From Rhododendron vialii (lineage: Eukaryota > Streptophyta > Magnoliopsida > Ericales > Ericaceae): DNA of 64,000 nucleotides. Positions 23,550 to 37,224 of this stretch are shown piece after piece. The first letter of the stretch is position 1, and every line of letters begins with the position of its first letter. Below the pieces are notes generated by a model. It saw only the letters and a list, made by a program, of their open reading frames with translations. It did no database searches and was not told where the DNA came from. The DNA is taken from the NCBI RefSeq assembly GCF_030253575.1, contig NC_080560.1, positions 34,895,501 through 34,959,500 on the forward strand, in the 5' to 3' direction. Position numbers and translations under genes: made by a program.

Positions 23550-26500
23550 ATGGTGAAGTTCTCGAAAGAGCTTGAAGCTCAGCTCATTCCTGAATGGAAA
23601 GAGGCTTTCGTTAACTACTGGCAGCTGAAGAAACACGTGAAGAAGATCAAGCTCGCCCAAAAGCCCAAGCAAGTCCAAAACGCCAACGTCGATTTCGGCC
23701 TATCCATTTTCGACCCCGTTCGTGCTGTCATCAGTAGAATCTCCGATCACTTCCGTAATGCCGGACAGAATTCAGAGGTTATCAAGGTATATATATATAT
23801 ACATGTACATCTCTAACGGCAAATAAAAAAGAAAATAACACATCTCTAAACCAAGCCAATAAAATAAATAAATAAATAAATATGGCTTAAAGGTGGCACT
23901 GAAGCCTCATATTATTATTTGAAGACCCTGTACGAAAATCTGGACGGTAAGCTGACCTGAACACTGTGAAATACTAATATTAAAAACCAAAAGCTCAGTC
24001 ATCACTTATTAGCAAGGCTTGTTTGGTTTCGGTACAATTCGGAAGGTGGTGAAAGCGAAATTTAAACGTTTTCCCTTTTTTGGTTTTTTTTTGAAACGGC
24101 AATAAATTTATTAAGAAACTTGATAATGGTACGTCAAGTAAAGATAAGCGGCATCATATTCAGGCTAAAACAAGTGTCTTGAATATACAGTAATCTGATG
24201 GATCGATGTAACAATACTCTCGATCGTTATTCGCTTTTCGGGGTTACTTTACGTGCCAAAATATTGGAATTCCGTATGGTTCTTCTATTTTAGGAATTCC
24301 GGCAATTTATTGTGACAGATTTGCTCTTTACGCAATATATTTTGCTGTTTCATTCAAGTTTTCGGTTATCGCCAGTAAAGTTAAAGGTGCAGATTTTGTG
24401 TCAATAATTGTCACGAAAGCATCGTGAATGGCTAACAGAAAGGATTTAATTCAACAACCCACAAAAGATATCACTGAAAACGACACCCAACGGGTACCGC
24501 AAAGTTTTCTATCGACTAAGGCCCCGTTCTGTTAAAATTTTTATTTTTTAAGTATTTATTTTTCGTTTTACGAGACAAAACATTCTTTTCTAATATATCA
24601 CATTTAATTAAAAAAATGAGTACTTATTTGAACGGTTTTCTTTTGAACTTTTTTCAGGTGAAGAGCAAGATTACGGAAGGAAAAGATGATGGGGGTGAAC
24701 AAGTGTATGAAACTGAGCTTGTGCAACTGTTTTCTGAGGAGGATGAGGTACTAGGCTAACTAGCTTTTTTTTTTTGATCCGCGGCTAACTAGCTTTACTA
24801 CAGTAATTTTAGTATGTTAGTTGTGTACGTTACAACCATGTCTTTTTGTAAAAAAATAAAGGGCCTCCGGACCGGTCTACGTGGGCCTCGACCAACCGCC
24901 GAGAACCAATCTTGTAGTCCATGATAGCAGGGAGCCGAATTCAAGTACTTGCAAAGCCCGGTATAAAGTGGCTACATACGAGTTAATATGTCATTGACTC
25001 ACTTACAATTTATTCATTTAGGGTAAAAAAAAAATTTCTATACAATAAGAAGAAGAAAAATATTGAGAGAGTCTCGAAAAGTACAAATTACCTTTACCTC
25101 ATGAACTAGCTAAGATTGGCCCCATTTTCGTAATTTACTTTTCAGGTTAAGCAATTTTTTGAGAGCTTGGACGAGGAGCTAAATAAGGTGAACCAGTTTT
25201 ACAAGACGAGAGAGGCAGAGTTTCTGGAGAGAGGAGATCAACTGATCAACAAGCAGCTGCAGACTCTGAATGAACGCAAGCAAATCCTCAGCGACCGGCG
25301 CCGGAAAAGTCTGTCGTCGAAGTCGTCTGCCGGATTTACCACCCCTTCTTACACGTCTTCCCCTTGGAACTCGGATTATTCCGGTGCGTTAATCTGTGTT
25401 CTTAGGCCGTTCGGCTAAATAAGCCAAGTGCTTATTTTTTTGTCTTTATTTAAATTTTTTTCGTATTCGTTAGTTTTTCGTCAATTTTTGGGGATTATTG
25501 TTTCGTCATGACGAAAGGAATCTAAAAAGTAAAAAATTACGATCGAAACTTAATTTTTTTGAATAAAGACAAAAAATAAGCCAATAAGCCAATTTTTTTT
25601 GTCTTTATTCAAAAAAAAATTGGATTTTGATCGTAATTTTTTACTTTTTAGATTCCTTTTATCATGAAGAAGTAATAATTCTCCAAAAATTGACAAAAAA
25701 CTAACAAATGCGAAAAAAATTTAAATAATGACAAAAAAATAAGCCAAGTGGCTTATTTAGCCGAACGGTAATTGTCTATTTTAATCGTTGATTTCTCTTT
25801 ATGTATGTCAGATTCGGATCAAATTTTTACATCCAATCATTCGTCTCGATAAGAAAAATAAGACAAAGTATGTAAATACGGACCAAAGTTGAAAATTTAA
25901 GTCAAAGCCCTCCTAATTACATTTCGACACCTGTCATTGAGACAAAATTCTTGAAATTGAGGGTAATTTGGTAAATCATTGACATTTTATTTGGTGGCGT
26001 TTTGAATCTTCTTGAACCGTAATTTCACGTGGAGTGGAATGCAATTGGTGCCTCCCTTATACTCTCATGCACATGGGCGGGGTTCCATTCCCGTAAGCAC
26101 TCATTCTCCTCCTCAAAACCCTTAGGATAGAGTAGATTATGATTAACGAACGACAAAATAATAATAATAATAATGATTTCATATTGTTAAATTTCTTATT
26201 TTTTGACCATTTACTCTAATGCATAGGAGAGACCGAGAGAGGGAATATTTCTATTTCCTCAATCAACACATGTACCTCCTACTTAAGGAAAGGACCAAAA
26301 TTAGCGTAACGACGAAAAGGGCATCAGTGCTTTGTCCTAAATCCCAATTGCTCTCTTCTTATTGAGAAGCTTCATGTTTTGGTCACTTTAGAAACAATCA
26401 CCGTCAAACTGCTGGATCTATTCCTTCGGGCCAGTCCATAAGACCTTTGTTTTAGCTTTAAATAAGCCTTCGTTGGTGGATGGTTAGATCTGTTTCTCAG

Positions 26501-29500
26501 AATCAATCGAGTTGCGCATATGCTAGAACCTCTACTGAGTGGTTTTAATTAGTTTGCACTAATGTTAACTCTCTTGTCACGCTTTCGATATCGGTTGAAG
26601 TTGATTCCATGATAAGTTTCGCAAAACAATTTATCATTTCTCCTCCGCATATTTCCCCATCAGTACTTAAAGTTCGTTTCATCGGCGTCAATAAATTTTT
26701 GAGCTTTTTATTTACGCAGAAAGCCCGACGGAATATTGCGAAAGCCCCATCGAAACCCCACGGAAAGAGGATGCAAGTGCCACGGTAGAAAAAAACGGTG
26801 TAAATTTCGTCGTTTCACCTAAAGAATCGAAAACGAAGAAGGGGAACCCAACACGGGCGATATCGATGCTCTGGGAAGATGTACTGAAGAATCCCAAGAA
26901 AGAATTGGGCCCAGGAACTGATTTCATAAACAGGAAAAAGAACCAATGTGCAGAAAAGATGATCAGGGGAGCTTTTGTGGAGCTCTACAGAGGCCTTGGG
27001 CTGTTAAAAACATACAGGTTCATTTTTCAATTGATTAATTGATTTCTCAATCTGTAGTGCGAACGTTCACGATTTTAATCTGTGTCGTAAATATTTCAAT
27101 CAAATACCGGATAATATTTGGTCACCTTGGATATATGGGCTAATCCGATGCTGATATCCGATTAGACACACGGCCAGTATTCAAAACTGGAATCCAATAG
27201 TATGAGGGAAAATAATCAGAAAGACAAGTCACTTTCTATTTTAGACGAACGCAACATGGAATTGTGGCATTAACAAGGGGTAATTATTCAGTACTCACGC
27301 GGATGTATACTCCCTCACATAACATGTGGGTCTCGCATGAGCCCTACATGTTATGTGAAAGAAAGGAGTATACACCCGCGGAAATATTGAATAATTTTCC
27401 CATTAATAATTAGATCATTTTTTGTAAATTAGTTACTTTCCCATGCATGTGTTCATGTGTTAACCTTATTAATTTGGCTCTTTTCTTGGCAGCTCTTTAA
27501 ATATGATGGCGTTTACCAAGATACTCAAGAAATTTGACAAGGTAAGTTACTCACCTATCCGTTTCATACCCACTACAATTATGAAGTTCATCTTTGGAAA
27601 TATTCAACGTCATATATATTAATTCTCATCAGTTTTAGGAGAAACTTTTTGGTATCACCGGTATACCAAATACCTTCACAAAAAATGTGACATGTGGCAA
27701 ACTGTAATTTTTTAGGATTTCAACCGTACTTATTCCTCCCCAATTCACTATTAGTTTTTTCCGCCTCTGTACACAAAAAACTACCTCCGCCCAAATTACT
27801 CCTGCGCCAATCCCTGCTAACATCTTTGCTTTCTTCTCATTCAATTTTTTTTTGAACTTTAATTTAAAGGTAAAACATAAATCTTGAGGACATAAACCAT
27901 TCTTAAAAAAGAAAAGGTCCGTGGTTAAACTTAACAGTAGTAAAATTTCCGTTGAAAGCATAGAGATTAGATGATACTATGAGTAATAATTATGGTATAT
28001 ATACTATGAGTTTTTTCAACTAAATGATCTATCCCTTGTAAGAGAGATGCGTAATAATTATGGGGTACTATGAGTTTTTCATGTCATAGGTCTTATATAA
28101 TTGTATGAAATCTTGTTTGCAAAGTAATTAGAACACCAGCCTAAATGATGTTTATTTAATTTTAGAATTTTTTAGCATGGAAACTCAAATAATTAGAAAA
28201 TTAGATATTCAGTTGGTTTTGATTTTGGGAAAAAAATATTCTACAATGAGTTCTATAGTAACATGCATGACTTGTATTTCCGTAATTCTTTGATTTTTTT
28301 CAACACAAATTAACCAAGTATGATTTTGGAAAAATCAAATCATATAGTACTAGTTAGGGAATTGAAAAGAATCACAGTTAATCGTGTTGTGTCATATTAG
28401 AATCGTGTTGATTTGGGTTAACGTGTCAATCCGGAAAATTAAATAGTTACTGTGTCTTTATCGAGTTACATAAGTCAAATTCGTGTTTGTCCCATTTAAT
28501 TTTTGTGTTGCCAAGTCGTGTCATATTCGTGTCGTGTTTGTATCGTATTAACAGATTGTATCCGAAATCTCCACCCTGCTGGGATAGGCAAGGGAGTAAT
28601 TTGGGTGGGGGTTAGTTTTTTGTGGACAGAGGCGGGAAAAAAACAAATTGTTTTAGCACCAATAGTGAATTGGAGTGGAATAATTATAGGAAGTTTTTAA
28701 AACATACAATTTGCCACATGTCACATTTTTTTGTAAAAAGGGGATACCATGTCGTTGGTATACCGGTGATACCAAAAAGTTTCTCCACAAATATAACGAG
28801 AATACTCTGAGTCTGTTTGATTAGCAAGATCTCTACTAGAAAGTTACTGAAAGAGAGAAATACTACTAAAATTTGATGTGGTTGAATATCAAACCCTCTT
28901 TCCCAACAACTTACTATGAGAAAATTAGGGTTATTTTCAAAAACACCCCTTCAACTATCACGTTTTGTCAACATGACCTCTTTATGTTTAAAACTCATCA
29001 ATATCACCCCTTCAACTATCAAAACTCATCAACTATACCCCTTCCGTCCAATTCTGTTAGAAAATGTTAACTTTTTAGACGGAAAATGGTTAAGTTTGAC
29101 AGAACATGAAATTCTAAGCCTAAAATGCCCTTTCCCCTCCTCCCTCCCTCAGAACTGCCCTCCCCTCCCCCTCACATCCCACCTCCTCCCAACCAACTTC
29201 TCTGTCATCCTCGCCGCCGCCGCCTCAACCATCCCCATCCCCTCCGTCGCCGCCGCCGTCAACATTGTCGCCCTCAACAAAATGCAACCATCTTCTCCTC
29301 CCCAACTCCCACTATCTCAACCATCCCCATCCCTTCCGCCGCCACCACTGTCAACATCGGCGCCCTTAACAAAATGCAGCCATCTTCTCCGCCCCACCTC
29401 CATCTTCTCCGCCCCAACTCCCACAACCTCAACCATCCCCATCCCTTCCGCCGCCACCGCAGCCGTCAACATCGCCGCCCTCAACAACACCTCCCTACTT

Positions 29501-29546
29501 GCCGCCCGCACATTTCAGTTCTTCAATCGATTACAACGACGAAACA

Positions 29547-29591
<45 letters not shown>

Positions 29592-29684
29592 CACTGATCT
29601 AGATCGACGACGACAGATTCTGGAATCGAAATCCAAATCGACGACGGCGGAAACGAACTCAACGACGCTGGTGACGGTGGGTAT

Positions 29685-29740
<56 letters not shown>

Positions 29741-32431
29741 GTGGCCGGTGACGGTACCGCCGGAGTGCCGTCGGAGATGGAGGATTGGTTTCTACTGTGT
29801 CAATATATAAATATATTTATATAGACTTTCCCTATATATATATATTGCTAAAATTCAAGAAGTAAAAAAATTATATTTTCTAGAATTATACTTTATTTAA
29901 AAAATTATATATTTTCCTTTTTTTTCCTTGTTAATTGGGTTTGAATAGAAAAGGGTAATTTAGTCTTTTTGTGTGTTTCCATCCAAATTTTTAACGGAAG
30001 GGGTGTAGTTAATGAGTTTTGATAGTTGAAGCGACGAGGTTGATGAGTTTTAAACTTAAGGGGGTTATGTTGACAAAACGTAATAGTTGAAAGGGTATTT
30101 TTGAAAATAACATTTTCGCGAATTCATCCTAATTACATTTTCAAAGAAAGTTAATCGTCTTTTCATTTCCCTTTCTCCTTTTCATCACTTTTGGCCCTTT
30201 TTTTTTTTTTCTTTTTGCAACCTTTCTCTTCATAATCAACGGACACTAGCTAGGGACATCGATCAGCAATTCAGCTCATAAAAAATGAAATAATCGGCGT
30301 AAATCTTGTTGTAACTGAAAAAACTTATTAATAATATCGCAAGAAAGCGAAGCGATAACTAAATTAAAACTTTGCATGTAAATTAAAAATGTGCCACAAT
30401 CTCATGACACTCAGTTCCGTACACGGACAAACTTATACAAAATGACCATACTCTTATCTAACTTCACATGGGGGGTGTGAGTCTCTAACAACTAATCATA
30501 TTATTATTTTCTTCAAAAGGATAAAATAAGAAAGAGCAATTAATCTTAAAGCAAAACAATCACTATGTAGATTCTAATTAATGACCATGATTTATTATTA
30601 TAACTGGATTAGTAAAGCCCTTTCCAATCCAAAAACAAGGGTACGCATCAACTTCTTCCGCATAGAAAGTGAATCGAACCTAGAACCTACCTAATTACAG
30701 CTACACGTCCCGGTTAACATGGCATATGCATAAGCAAGCTAATAGCGTAAAATTAATCATATCCTTATTTTTGTGTTTCGTGAGACAGGTATCGAACGAG
30801 CAGGCATCAGCAATCTACCTCCAAGTAGTGAAAAGATCTTATTTTCTTAGTTCTGATAAGGTAAATTCTTATTTCATATAATCCCGTGATTAAAATCATT
30901 TCTTAATATTTAAAGTATAACTTCTTTCGTATAGATGCCATTATTTTTTGCAAAATTTTCCCTACTCGATCTCTTTTCATGTTTCGATCAAATTTTCCCA
31001 AAAAAGAAAGAGCAAATTAATATATTAGGTGTATAAATCACATGTTTTGTGCTAAAGAATAAGGGAGCCCTACAAGTTAAGAACTTTTTTGGAGATATCA
31101 AACATTTATTGGTTTACTTGATTTAAGATGTTCTTTTCTTTCACGTGTTGATTTATACAATTAAGTTACATTCCCTCCGTCCATTTTTAAGTGTCCTGTT
31201 TCGTAACTTCAATTTATTAAAATGATATTATTATTACACCTTTCACATCAATTTTTTTCTCCACTTTCCCTACTTACCCATTATCATTACACTTTTACTC
31301 ACTAACTTTTCAAAATGAAATATACTTTTAGGGACAAAATAAACAATGCACCAACTTTTACCCCACTAACTTTACAAAATGAACATTTATTAAGGAACAA
31401 TCTAAAATGAAATACTGGACTTTAAATACGGAACGGAGGGAGAACTGTTTTATCAAACTCATTTTGTATCCTATCTTATGATAATTATGCACGTAAAGCA
31501 AACAATTATGACAACTAAATCACATGTTGCTAATTAAGAATTAGGGAGTGCTTACAAATCAAGAGATTTCTTAAGTTACCAAACATTTATTAGTGGAATC
31601 ACTTAACTCCATTGAAACTTTTTTTTACCAAACATTTATGATAATTTTTTTTTTTTACACATTTGACACTGCAGATACTAGTAAATTATCCTAACGACCC
31701 ACATTTAGCCTTTTGAATTCGTCTCGACAAGAGAACCACGAAAAGTTTAAAATGTATTATGAACCATAACCAAAAAGTACGAACACACAAACATAATCTT
31801 AGAAAACTGATTGTTTGAATAGTTTAGTCTTGAATTTACAATTTTCTTTAGCTTCAATCATAATTGTTTATTTTATTATAAATTCCTGCCTTTAAGGTAC
31901 ATAAAAAACAAAAAAATAATAATGCAAAGCATATAAAAATTCAGAATAAAATTTAAAAAATCCAAAAAATTTCAGCCAAATAAATATTACTATTTATGTA
32001 AATTTGAGGAGAAAATTCATGTGATAGACAAGGATGGTTCCCGACTCTAGAAAATACTACTACTACTACATTGAAAAAAATTTATTATTATCAAATATAT
32101 AGTCTCGCCTTGGTGATAGACATATAGAGGTGGTTAGAGATATAGAGTGTCATCTTGTTTACGTTTTATATTTCCTTTGCACTTTATTGGGATGTAAACA
32201 ATAAATTTGAAAATGCATTAATGGCATATATTCAGTGCGAATTTTGTGAAAAGGGAATTAATTAATTACAGTAAAAAATTGTTGTTGAGGTAATTAAGGT
32301 GGTTAGACTCATGGACGAAGTGGAGTCCTTATTCACAAAGCACTTCGCCAACAATGACAGGAAAAAGGCTATGAAGTTCCTAACACCCCATCAGCACAAA
32401 GATTCTCACATGCTTACCTTCTTTGTTGGTA

Positions 32432-32478
<47 letters not shown>

Positions 32479-35400
32479 ATTGGGTCCGTCTGAGGTCACA
32501 CTAAAAGGTCTTCAAATTGCTTTTGAATTCATGATTATAGTCTATAGACATTGTGGCGCACCTCATTATGAACATATAGTCCCACCAGCAATCTAAAATA
32601 GTAGCTAAACAAATCATTTACGTAGTGCGCGTACCCACATTTTTCGTCAAATTTAGAATCGTTGGGCCTATGTAGTTCAGTACGGTTCTGCAAATAATAC
32701 ATAGGTGTTCCCAGAGGTAACGGGGTTATGTTCAACACGGTTTTGTTTTGTTGATGGAACCTCACAAAATCTCATACATGTGATGTAGGTTAAATACCCT
32801 AGAACATATAGTCCCACCAGCAATCTAAAATAGTAGCTAAACAAATTTATGGAGTGTGCGTACCTACACTTTTGTTGAGAATTACTAGGGTTGTTGGGCC
32901 TAGTTCGATATGATACATGTGTCCAAGACCGACATTGATGACCCGATAAAATGTGCAAGAGGTTTGCCAAGTGTGGCGGGAAGCAAATAGGGTGGCAGAC
33001 TTATTAGCTAATTAACTTGCATGCTTTCAATTTAAGTTAGTTTTAATTGGAGTACTTTAGTTTTTGCTCCTTAATTTGTTTATGTTGGTTCAATTTCAGG
33101 ATGTTGATGTAGGTTAAATACCCTAGAATTTCTTTTGCTTAGTTTTTATATTATCTCCGGTTTGCCCAAACAAACATGTTTGTTATAGCTGAACTTATTG
33201 TAAAAGATGCTCATTCAATATCGATAGCGATGAAAGCATAAAATGAAGTTCTTCAGAAATTAGCATTTTTTACTCTTCTCGAATATATTTAGCTGATAAG
33301 TTAAAAGCAAAACTTGATTAAAAATTGAGAAAAAAAAGATACACACAAAAGGAAAATTCACAAAAAAAAATAAAAATGAAAGGAATATCGACATACTGTA
33401 TAAATTTCTTCCGGAAGCACACTTAGGCTAAGTTTGGACTATCTTGTTTATTTTTCTGAATTTTGTTAGTTTTGCGTCAATTATTTAATTATCCATTCAT
33501 CTTGCCGAGAAGAATTATAAAGAGTAAAAAACCAAAATCTTCAAAATAAAATTCACTACAAACGAAATTAATCCCAAAAATACCCTGTTTCTTACTGAAT
33601 GTTGTTGTCGTGGTCGTGGTTGTGGTTGCAGGATTATCTACAGGTTGTTTTGTAACACTATTTAGTGTTTACGGAATATTAGCACATCTGTGTGGGATGT
33701 TCTCTCCTACAACATCTTACATGGAAACTGTCTACCCTGTTTTCAGGTCCCTTTTTCCTGCCTTTTTTTTTTCGCATGTATATATCTCTACTGCTTTATC
33801 TTCTTCTCCATTGCTATTGTTGTTTCCTGTCATATTGTACTCTGCTTCAATGTCACAAATTTTGTTAGGCCATAAATACCCCTAAATTACATCCATAGTC
33901 TAGGGCTGTAAACAAGCCGAGCCGAGCCTAGGCCTTGTCGAGCTCGAGCTCAGCTCGTTTACTGAACAAGCTAAAAATTCGAGCTCGAGTTCAGCTCGAG
34001 CCTTAACGAGCCGAGCTTAGTCATTTACTAAATGAGCTTCTTTAATCGAACCGAGCCTCCCTTAACAAGCCGAAAACTCGTTAAGGGAGGCTCGTCTACT
34101 CCCGAAAGCTCGAGCTCAGCTTATTTACTAAATGAGCCGAGCCGAGCTCGCGAGCTGCTCGATTTGTTTACAGCCCTAATCCAATACCTGAAATGACCAA
34201 TCCATTATAATGTGATCACAGCCTACATTTAGGGACCCGGGGACTCCTGCAATATAGGGCCGTAGTGGGCAATCCGAGCCGTCCAAAAGTGTTTTTTACG
34301 GTCCCTGACTTTGTACGTTTAGTACACTTTCATGAACTGTCTAATATAAGTAACGGCACATATGTCGTATACACCGCTAAGAAGTGATTGTACTTCTAGA
34401 AAGGAGTCATATTCATGTTGTATGCACGTCTGATATTGGATTTTGAATCTATTAAGGGAAGAGTAGATGAAATGGAAACGAAAAAGATAGGAAAAGAAAT
34501 CGAATTGAAAGAGGCTAAAAATTGGTTTTCTTTGTTTAGCATGATAGAAATATGGTTTGAATGCTCTGATTGTAAAATACAAAATCAGCATTCGTAAGAA
34601 ATTTTCTTTTCATTGAACAAAAAGCAAGATTTTAATTCTCAAACGTTGCCAAATTCAGTATCTCCATTTCGAACAGACTTGACCTTCACTTAGGCTTTTC
34701 TAATGAGCTATCTGTCGCAACCCCGATTATTACCGGTCATTGCCTACCCGTCGAGTAATTTAATTGGACCCGCGAGAAGGGTCGAGCAAACTTTGGATGT
34801 CTAACGCTATCCCCCAATTTGTACGCTTTACATTTCATAATTTTGACACTGGAACAATATATGCATTATTCGAAAACTAATAAAATGGTGTGTATTTGTG
34901 CAGCATGTTTGCTCTGCTAAGCTTGCACTTGTTCATGTACGGGTGCAATCTGTTCCTGTGGAAGAGCTCCAGGATCAACTACAACTTCATATTCGAGTTC
35001 CAGCCCTCCACTGCCCTCAAATACAGAGACGCTTTCCTCATTTGCACCTCCCTCATGACCGCGGTGGTCGCGGCCATGGTGATACACCTCGTGCTGCTCT
35101 CCAATGGCTTCTCGCCTCAACAAGTCGATGCCATTCCGGGAATCCTCCTTCTGGTTAGTAACTCAAGGCATGCTCGATAACGTTTTTTCGTTTTCAGTTA
35201 ACGTGACTAGCTAGCTAGTGGCCCCGTCTGATGCCTACCCAAGCCTAAAGTAACCCCAACATATGCCCGCCCATCCCACACATTGTACGTTTTTCATGTC
35301 CAAATCGGCCTTATAGGGAACCGGTGGCCGTGCCCAAAGACCCACCAAATTTTCCTTGATAAAAGGCCCAAAACCCGATTCGATTGTCTGAATAACAAAC

Positions 35401-37219
35401 AATGTAAGTATCCGGTGAGTCGGGCCAGGTAGCCCGAGCTCAATGAAAACTGGGTCGGGTCGGGCTTTTACACACAAGTGGTCTTCCTTTGGTAGAGCTT
35501 ACTATGCACAATCCAAGAGCTTTACCTCTAAATTTTCTAACTTTATGCGTGATTTTTCATGTCATTTCTAGATGTTTATCACCCTGCTCATCTGTCCACT
35601 GAATGTCTTCTATCGCCCGACTCGGTTTTGTTTCCTCCGGGTAATACGAAACATAGTCTTCTCTCCATTTTACAAGGTACGTCTGGTTCTCGATCCTCAG
35701 AAGTCTTCAGTTTTCTTTAACAAATTTTAGTATAGCAACTTATGCGAATTTTTCGATCAAACGTACAGGTTTTGATGGTTGATTTTTTCATGGCTGACCA
35801 ACTTACTAGTCAGGTAACATTTAAGCCTACAAAACAATGCTACTTGCTGTACTACTTGAAACTGAAGAATGAAGAATGATGTTCATTGAATCTTGCTGTG
35901 TACTTTGTTGGTGTGTACAGATTCCACTGCTAAGGCATATGGAGTCCACAGCATGTTACTTCATTGCCGGAAGTTTCAAAACACACCGGTACGAGACTTG
36001 TAAAACCGGAAAGTTTTACAGAGAAGCGGCTTATTTCATTTCTTTTGCGCCGTATTTTTGGCGCGCTATGCAGGTAAATCGGAGATCCAGTTACTAATTC
36101 GGCCTAATTTGTTCATTTTTTTTGCGCCGTATTTTTGGTTATTAACTGATTTTCTGTTAAACTTATATAATTGTTGGTATTTTTTGTGTAATCCGCAGTG
36201 CGCAAGAAGATGGTACGACGAAAGTGACACGGACCACCTGGCAAACATGGGAAAGTACGTTTCGGCCATGGTTGCAGCCGGGGCGAGGTTAACCTACGAG
36301 AGGTTAACCCACGCCCAGCACCCCGAGAGCAAACTCTGGATGGCTATTGTGTTGGTCACTTCCTTGGTGGCCACAACGTATCAGTTGTACTGGGATTTTG
36401 TCAAGGATTGGGGACTCCTCAACCCGAAATCCAAAAACCCATGGCTCAGAGACGACCTCATTGTCAAGAACAAGAGCATCTACTATCTGTCAATCGTGAG
36501 TTTTCCCCGTCTCTCTCTTGCCCTTTCGTGATCGTCTCCATTTTCAAAATCGAAAACCAATACAGACACAGACGGGTCTAGAATTTTGGTTCCGGGATAG
36601 GGTGTGAAGTACACCAAATTGAATGTAATACTGTCACACTATATTGTGAACACATTTCAGTAAAAGATGTTCAATGTGAGATGTAACATTGTTGTTTGGA
36701 AAATGGAAAACAAAACCATCGTCTCGGTTCTACGCTCAAAATGTCTAACACAGCATAGTTTTGTTGTAGGCATTCAATTTTGTCCTGAGAGTTGCTTGGG
36801 TGGAGACCGTGGTGCGATTCTCTATCGGGCAGTCTGAACCACGATTGCTAGAGTTTTTCCTGGCTTCACTGGAGGTCATTCGACGTGGGCACTGGAACTT
36901 CTACAGGTACAATTTCTCTGGGCCTTATTGGGAATGATTTTAATTTCCATTGATTCAGTTATCGTATCGACAATCCTTTTGGTTGAAAAAACCTTTTTTC
37001 AGCAACGAAAATTTTGAAAACACTCTGACATTTCCTTTTTCATGCTAGAACACTTGCCAGGAATTCGAAAACACGTTGCTTACTAATTCTAAAGCTCCCT
37101 CTACTTTTGTCATGGAATTGCAAAAAAATAGGTTGGAGAATGAGCATCTGAACAACGTTGGCAAGTTTAGGGCCGTGAAGGCGGTTCCTTTACCATTCCG
37201 CGACACAGATTCAGACTGA
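23550..37219 (+). CDS. PHO1: PHO1-type phosphate exporter (SPX-EXS), 15 exons
   Basis: Exons: 23550-23786, 24658-24747, 25146-25383, 26720-27017, 27493-27541, 30789-30860, 32299-32428, 33632-33746, 34904-35153, 35572-35676, 35769-35813, 35921-36073, 36199-36495, 36770-36906, 37132-37219. All introns are GT-AG and all phases join, giving 2,304 nt and 767 residues, the usual PHO1 length. The N-terminus ([20 protein letters not shown]) is the first SPX block; [11 protein letters not shown] and KILKKFDK (about 297-304) are later SPX blocks, the last with lysines that bind inositol pyrophosphates in the family. Membrane segments lie at about 373-500. The EXS region (about 540-740) includes [24 protein letters not shown] and [11 protein letters not shown]. 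The family exports phosphate to the xylem from Golgi or endosomal membranes. No frameshift or stop was seen. The start resembles Arabidopsis PHO1 (recalled) more than its H-type paralogues. Confidence 0.93.
25405..25770. mobile_element. TIR element (MITE) in PHO1 intron 3
   Basis: The ends are inverted copies (ccgttcggctaaataagcca at the left, tggcttatttagccgaacgg at the right). Almost the whole 366 bp folds back on itself, with internal arms carrying aaaaagtaaaaaattacgat and its complement. It has no coding capacity. A second member lies at 59089-59430. The superfamily is not certain because no clear target duplication was found. Confidence 0.75.
27638..28786. mobile_element. Foldback or long-TIR element in PHO1 intron 5
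   Basis: The left arm (27638 to about 27830) starts ggagaaactttttggtatca; the right arm (about 28570-28786) is its reverse complement with substitutions and small indels. About 740 bp of AT-rich, non-coding sequence lies between. The arms also match further in (acctccgcccaaattactcc against gggagtaatttgggtggggg). I could not identify a target duplication, so the superfamily is left open; the long arms resemble Mutator-like or foldback elements. Confidence 0.7.
28930..30111. mobile_element. Long-TIR element with GC-rich core in PHO1 intron 5
   Basis: The left arm (28930 to about 29062, starting gttattttcaaaaacacccc) and the right arm (about 29983-30111, ending gggtatttttgaaaataac) are inverted repeats of about 130 bp. 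The core is strikingly GC-rich for the region. It contains about three tandem copies of a roughly 95-bp block (aaccatccccatccc, then gccgccgccgtcaaca), a (CT)n run at about 29552-29584 and a (GA)n run at about 29690-29730. The core frames are rich in Pro, Ser or Arg and look like repeat by-products. The GC-rich core may be captured gene sequence. Confidence 0.7.
31169..31443. mobile_element. Stowaway-like MITE in PHO1 intron 6
   Basis: The ends are ttccctccgtccatttttaa and acggaacggagggag, the ctccctccgtccc family of Tc1/mariner-related MITEs. The interior matches the copies at 42703-42975 and 60213-60483 (for example cttttactcactaacttttc). This copy has damaged ends and no clear TA duplication, so it is older than the 60-kb copy. 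Confidence 0.75.
32432..32474. repeat. (CT)n microsatellite next to the exon 7 donor
   Basis: About 20 CT units begin within ten bases of the splice donor of PHO1 exon 7 (gttggtaat). Its closeness to the donor means length changes could affect splicing, though nothing in the sequence shows that they do. Confidence 0.85.
32567..33128. repeat. Direct duplication in PHO1 intron 7
   Basis: The blocks acatatagtcccaccagcaa, ttgggcctagtt and gatgtaggttaaataccctag occur twice in the same order, at about 32569-32802 and 32804-33126. The second copy has diverged and grown by insertion. The origin of the unit is unknown. Confidence 0.6.
33901..34178. mobile_element. hAT-like MITE in PHO1 intron 8
   Basis: The ends are perfect 15-bp inverted repeats (TAGGGCTGTAAACAA and its reverse complement). 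The interior is dense in the motif gagccgagct and inverted versions of it. The terminus type fits known plant hAT MITEs. The flanking 8 bp do not match convincingly, so the target duplication has decayed or the ends are off by a few bases. Confidence 0.65.
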
Positions 37220-37224
37220 TGAAA

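Noticed and set aside
29125-29751. Two long overlapping frames (Pro/Ser-rich and Arg/Pro-rich)
   Set aside because: They overlap in different frames, are made of tandem repeats and CT/GA microsatellites, and lie inside a transposon-like element in a PHO1 intron.
34890-35158. Second frame and antisense frame over PHO1 exon 9
   Set aside because: Shadow frames of a well-supported membrane-domain exon.
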